Positions 6,369-8,048 of a stretch of 8,048 nt of DNA are shown piece by piece. The translations under genes and the position numbers were made by a program. Source of the stretch: Ruminococcus sp. UBA3767. Lineage in GTDB: Bacteria; Bacillota; Clostridia; Oscillospirales; Ruminococcaceae. The stretch lies in the NCBI GenBank assembly GCA_002371625.1, contig DFFV01000034.1, positions 1-8,048 of the forward strand, given 5' to 3'. A model generated the notes under the pieces. The model made no database searches. It had not been told where the DNA came from and worked only from the letters and a program-made list of their open reading frames with translations. How positions within the stretch are numbered: the stretch's first letter is position 1; every line of letters starts with the position of its first letter.

Positions 6369-6384
6369 TGTTTCACGTGAAACA
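6369..6384. promoter_or_regulatory. parS: parS site (ParB/Spo0J-binding centromere sequence)
   Basis: TGTTTCACGTGAAACA is a perfect 16-bp palindrome, extended to 22 bp by flanking AAA and TTT (6366-6387). It is the known bacterial parS consensus, differing from the B. subtilis form TGTTCCACGTGAAACA only by full symmetry. ParB/Spo0J nucleates on such sites, spreads, and loads SMC for chromosome segregation. It is intergenic, 26 bp upstream of the pfk ATG and 61 bp downstream of the GNAT gene stop. parS sites cluster near the replication origin in most bacteria. No parA/parB genes are in the window. Confidence 0.93.
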
Positions 6385-6445
6385 TTTGTTCTTTCGTTTG
6401 AACTTCATCATAATAATTCTTTACGCAGGTATTGCTGAAATAAGT

Positions 6446-6946
6446 TCACCTATCAGTGCATTCATAAAGGTACATCCATTCCTGCAGCTCTTTTCCTGCG
6501 ATATCAACACAAAGACGCTCCCGAGTGCAGAGAAAGCCGTTATTCTCATAGAATCTTCTTGCTCTGAGATTATCCTCCAGCACCCACAACAGAATATGCT
6601 TGTATCCCTGTTTTTCCAGCTCGGCGACACATCTTTCAAGGAGAAGCCTGCCAAAGCCCTGCCCGATATGATCAGGCAAAAGGTATATGGACACTATCTC
6701 GCCGTATTCTTTATACTGCTCCCACCTTGATCTGCAGATAGATGCTGTACCGATCAAAAGATCATTTTCAAGCATAACAAGGTTTTTCATTTCGGCTTTA
6801 GTGATCCTGTCCGCCCAGTGCCCTGAGGGTATGCTGTCAAGATAGGACTGCGGAACGATACCCTTATAGGCATATTTCCAGCTTTGCTCATAGATATTGC
6901 TTATCCCGGTCAGGCTATCGTTACGGTCAATGAACCTTATTTCCAT
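6446..6946 (-). CDS. GNAT-family N-acetyltransferase
   Basis: The 166-residue protein is a GCN5-related acetyltransferase that would transfer an acetyl group from acetyl-CoA. Motif A is clear at about 84-103: IVSIYLLPDHIGQGFGRLLL, where GQGFG (95-99) forms the pyrophosphate-binding loop. Motif B is ARRFYENNGF (129-138). The N-terminal SWKYAYKGIVPQSYLDSI (22-39) is common in one GNAT subgroup of unknown or amine-type substrates. Neither substrate nor any toxin-antitoxin or resistance role can be read from it. GAGGTG precedes the ATG, and a good promoter lies upstream. The gene ends 103 bp before pfk with no clear terminator, so co-transcription is possible. Confidence 0.88.
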   Translation of the reverse strand: MEIRFIDRNDSLTGISNIYEQSWKYAYKGIVPQSYLDSIPSGHWADRITKAEMKNLVMLENDLLIGTASICRSRWEQYKEYGEIVSIYLLPDHIGQGFGRLLLERCVAELEKQGYKHILLWVLEDNLRARRFYENNGFLCTRERLCVDIAGKELQEWMYLYECTDR

Positions 6947-6980
6947 CCGGACACCTCACACACCTGTTATTTCACATTAT

Positions 6981-7009
6981 ATTATAACAACTATCCGCTT
7001 TTTTTGCAA
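6981..7009 (-). promoter_or_regulatory. Sigma-A-type promoter of the GNAT gene
   Basis: On the minus strand TTGCAA (7004-7009) and TATAAT (6981-6986) are 17 bp apart. The -10 is perfect and the -35 matches at four of six positions. A second overlapping TATAAT lies at 6976-6981. The leader would be about 30 nt. Confidence 0.65.
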
Positions 7010-7110
7010 GGAATTTGACGTTTTTTTCATTTTTTCTGCATTGCCTACAACTTATCCGCATTTTTGTGGAAACTTATTGACAATTCTGTATATCGCCTCT
7101 CAAAATGCTC

Positions 7111-7139
7111 TTGACAAAAGGAGCGTAAAAAAGTATAAT
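7111..7139 (+). promoter_or_regulatory. Perfect consensus sigma-A promoter of the SH3-domain gene
   Basis: TTGACA (7111-7116), 17-bp spacer, TATAAT (7134-7139): both hexamers are exact. Transcription would start around 7145-7147, giving a leader of about 30 nt. Its strength, together with the inverted repeats across it, suggests a promoter held in check by a repressor. Confidence 0.9.
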
Positions 7140-7158
7140 AATACTGGTATACTTTTTT
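7127..7158. repeat. 11-bp inverted repeat across the -10 and start site (putative operator)
   Basis: AAAAAAGTATA (7127-7137) and TATACTTTTTT (7148-7158) are perfect reverse complements separated by 10 bp. The left arm contains part of the -10 box, and the centre is at the predicted transcription start. This is a classic repressor-operator position. The regulator is unknown. Confidence 0.6.
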
Positions 7159-7175
7159 TGAGAGGTTGTAAAGAT

Positions 7176-7814
7176 ATGGCGAATAACAAAAACATTCCCG
7201 ATAATGACATAGAGCTGAATGATGAGGATCCGCAGGGATTTGAAAACACTCACGAGATGCGCAGAAGGAATGCAAGAAATGCAGGCAGGCAGTTCCGTGA
7301 AAAGCTGGCTGAGGCTGATGCCGCACAGGAAAGAGAGCCGCTGCTCTCCCCTGCTGTCAAGGGCATAATCGGTATTCTGGTTTCCACGGCTTTTGTGGCG
7401 CTGGTAATACTTATTTTTGCAAAGGTACTTTTTCTGCACGAGGCCTCGGGTACTGACAAGACAGGCACGATAACGGTCACATCAGCAACAGGCACCACAC
7501 CTGTTACAACGACGGGACTTAACGAGAGAGTTTCAAAGACCACGAAAGAAAAGGTCCGCTATAACGTTGACAGCAGCGCTGCTTCGGGCACGCAGAAGGA
7601 ACAGAGCAAGCAGAAGATAAAATGTATCTCACCTGTACTTGTTCACCCTGAGCCTAATTCAAGCTCGGCTAACCTTACGACAGTTCCGCTGAACGCTGAG
7701 GTAGATTTCATAAAAGATGAAAACGGCTGGTACTACATCACATACAACGGTATCACGGGATACGCCTGGGGACAGTTCTTTGAGTCGCCTCAGAGCGCAC
7801 AGCAGCAATACTAA
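7176..7814 (+). CDS. Membrane-anchored protein with extracellular SH3 domain
   Basis: The 212-residue protein has a charged cytoplasmic N-terminus (1-60, Asn/Asp/Arg-rich), one transmembrane helix (about 62-87, GIIGILVSTAFVALVILIF), a Thr/Ser-rich linker (92-145, with TVTSATGTTPVTTTG) and a C-terminal bacterial SH3 domain (about 148-203: IKCISPVLVHPEPN, ENGWYYITYNGITGYAWGQFF). In this family extracellular SH3 domains usually bind peptidoglycan or other wall components, so a wall-associated role is likely; no catalytic domain is present. The start ATG at 7176 is chosen because the reading frame open further upstream (to 6897) runs through the promoter and AT-rich DNA. The ribosome binding site AGAGG at 7161-7165 is modest. 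A strong terminator follows the stop. Confidence 0.87.
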   Translation: MANNKNIPDNDIELNDEDPQGFENTHEMRRRNARNAGRQFREKLAEADAAQEREPLLSPAVKGIIGILVSTAFVALVILIFAKVLFLHEASGTDKTGTITVTSATGTTPVTTTGLNERVSKTTKEKVRYNVDSSAASGTQKEQSKQKIKCISPVLVHPEPNSSSANLTTVPLNAEVDFIKDENGWYYITYNGITGYAWGQFFESPQSAQQQY

Positions 7815-7821
7815 AATATTT

Positions 7822-7855
7822 AAGAGCAGTGCAAAAAATGCGCTGCTCTTTTTTT
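7822..7855 (+). terminator. Intrinsic terminator of the SH3-domain gene
   Basis: AAGAGCAGTGC (7822-7832), a seven-base loop, and GCGCTGCTCTT (7840-7850) give an 11-bp stem with one T-G wobble. It is followed by a T-run through 7855 and lies eight bases after the stop codon. Confidence 0.93.
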
Positions 7856-7873
7856 GCGTTCAAAAACAGATAC

Positions 7874-7900
7874 AAAAAAAAGACCGCATTTAAAGCGGTC
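7874..7900 (-). terminator. Minus-strand intrinsic terminator of a gene or RNA beyond the right edge
   Basis: GACCGC (7882-7887) and GCGGTC (7895-7900) form a 6-bp stem around a seven-base loop. On the minus strand it is followed by eight T (complement of 7874-7881). It implies a minus-strand transcript entering from the right, convergent with the SH3-domain gene. Confidence 0.75.
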
Positions 7901-8048
7901 ATGTAGTATGACGATAAGCTACAAAAAAATAATTCTTATGACCGAAGGGGTTTTAGGGGGCGATCGGAAAGCCCTCTGATTAGTGCGATCAGCATTCTGT
8001 ATTGTTCAACCTTTAGCCTTGCATATCACCCGGAATGGAGTTTTGCAA
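7901..8048 (-). other. Unassigned stretch upstream of the minus-strand terminator; possible 3' UTR or structured RNA
   Basis: All three minus-strand frames meet a stop between the right edge and about 8006, so at most a short C-terminus of a protein could lie here (stops near 8013 and 8006). The remainder is richer in G and C than other intergenic DNA. It holds local stems: CTGAT/ATCAG (7976-7980 with 7988-7992), and GGGC/GCCC (7958-7961 with 7971-7974). With the terminator at 7882-7900 this could be a long 3' UTR or the end of a small RNA. I do not recognise an RNA family. Confidence 0.35.

Larger units (their letters stand above)
7096..7165. repeat. 10-bp inverted repeat flanking the whole promoter
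   Basis: CCTCTCAAAA (7096-7105) and TTTTGAGAGG (7156-7165) are perfect reverse complements 50 bp apart. The left arm lies upstream of the -35 and the right arm contains the GAGAGG ribosome binding site. It could support looping by a bound regulator; chance is not excluded. Confidence 0.5.

Noticed and set aside
6272..6730. Plus-strand open frame of 152 codons
   Set aside because: It crosses the pfk start, parS and the end of the GNAT gene on the opposite strand; not a plausible gene.
3873..6946. Defence or mobile-element island
   Set aside because: All genes are housekeeping-type families with similar style; no transposase, integrase, direct-repeat ends or toxin-antitoxin pair was seen.
6897..7175. 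N-terminal extension of the SH3-domain protein to an upstream ATG
   Set aside because: The extension crosses a perfect sigma-A promoter and AT-rich intergenic DNA; ATG 7176 lies just downstream of the promoter with a ribosome binding site.

Overview
The window looks like a chromosomal segment of an endospore-lineage Firmicute, probably a Ruminococcus-like member of the Oscillospiraceae. The basis is the cotJABC spore-coat operon, a STAS/ATPase-like regulatory pair, a PPi-type phosphofructokinase, strong AAGGAGG-like ribosome binding sites, AT-rich intergenic DNA and consensus vegetative promoters. The assignment is inferred from gene content and style, not from a database match. No mobile element, CRISPR array, tRNA or rRNA was recognised.

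Layout. Positions 1-1786 hold, on the minus strand, the N-terminal 595 codons of a large secreted protein that runs off the left edge: a signal peptide, three tandem beta-type modules, a Gly-rich hydrophobic segment, a coiled coil and a short internal repeat. A 294-bp divergent intergenic region (1787-2080) separates it from plus-strand cotJA-cotJB-cotJC (2081-3169). It carries an extended -10 promoter with an 11-bp-period direct repeat, a distal 11-bp inverted repeat, and a candidate mother-cell sigma promoter. A bidirectional terminator (3176-3205) closes the coat operon against a minus-strand block.

That minus-strand block, in transcription order (right to left), is a GNAT acetyltransferase (6946-6446), a PPi-type 6-phosphofructokinase (6342-5134), a Cof-type HAD phosphatase (5064-4273), a STAS anti-sigma-antagonist-like protein (4175-3873, TTG start) and a degenerate GHKL/ATPase-like protein (3826-3227). 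A 9-bp hairpin lies between pfk and the HAD gene, and a new consensus-like promoter lies ahead of the STAS gene. A perfect 16-bp parS site (ParB-binding sequence) sits 26 bp upstream of the pfk start codon, which suggests an origin-proximal location.

A plus-strand membrane-anchored SH3-domain protein (7176-7814) has a perfect consensus sigma-A promoter (TTGACA-17-TATAAT) embedded in two inverted repeats, and ends at a strong terminator. An opposing terminator (7882-7900) and an unassigned structured stretch fill the right edge.

The most notable points are the parS site in the pfk promoter region, the operator-like architecture at three promoters, the unusual secreted protein, and the STAS/ATPase-like pair with no adjacent sigma factor.
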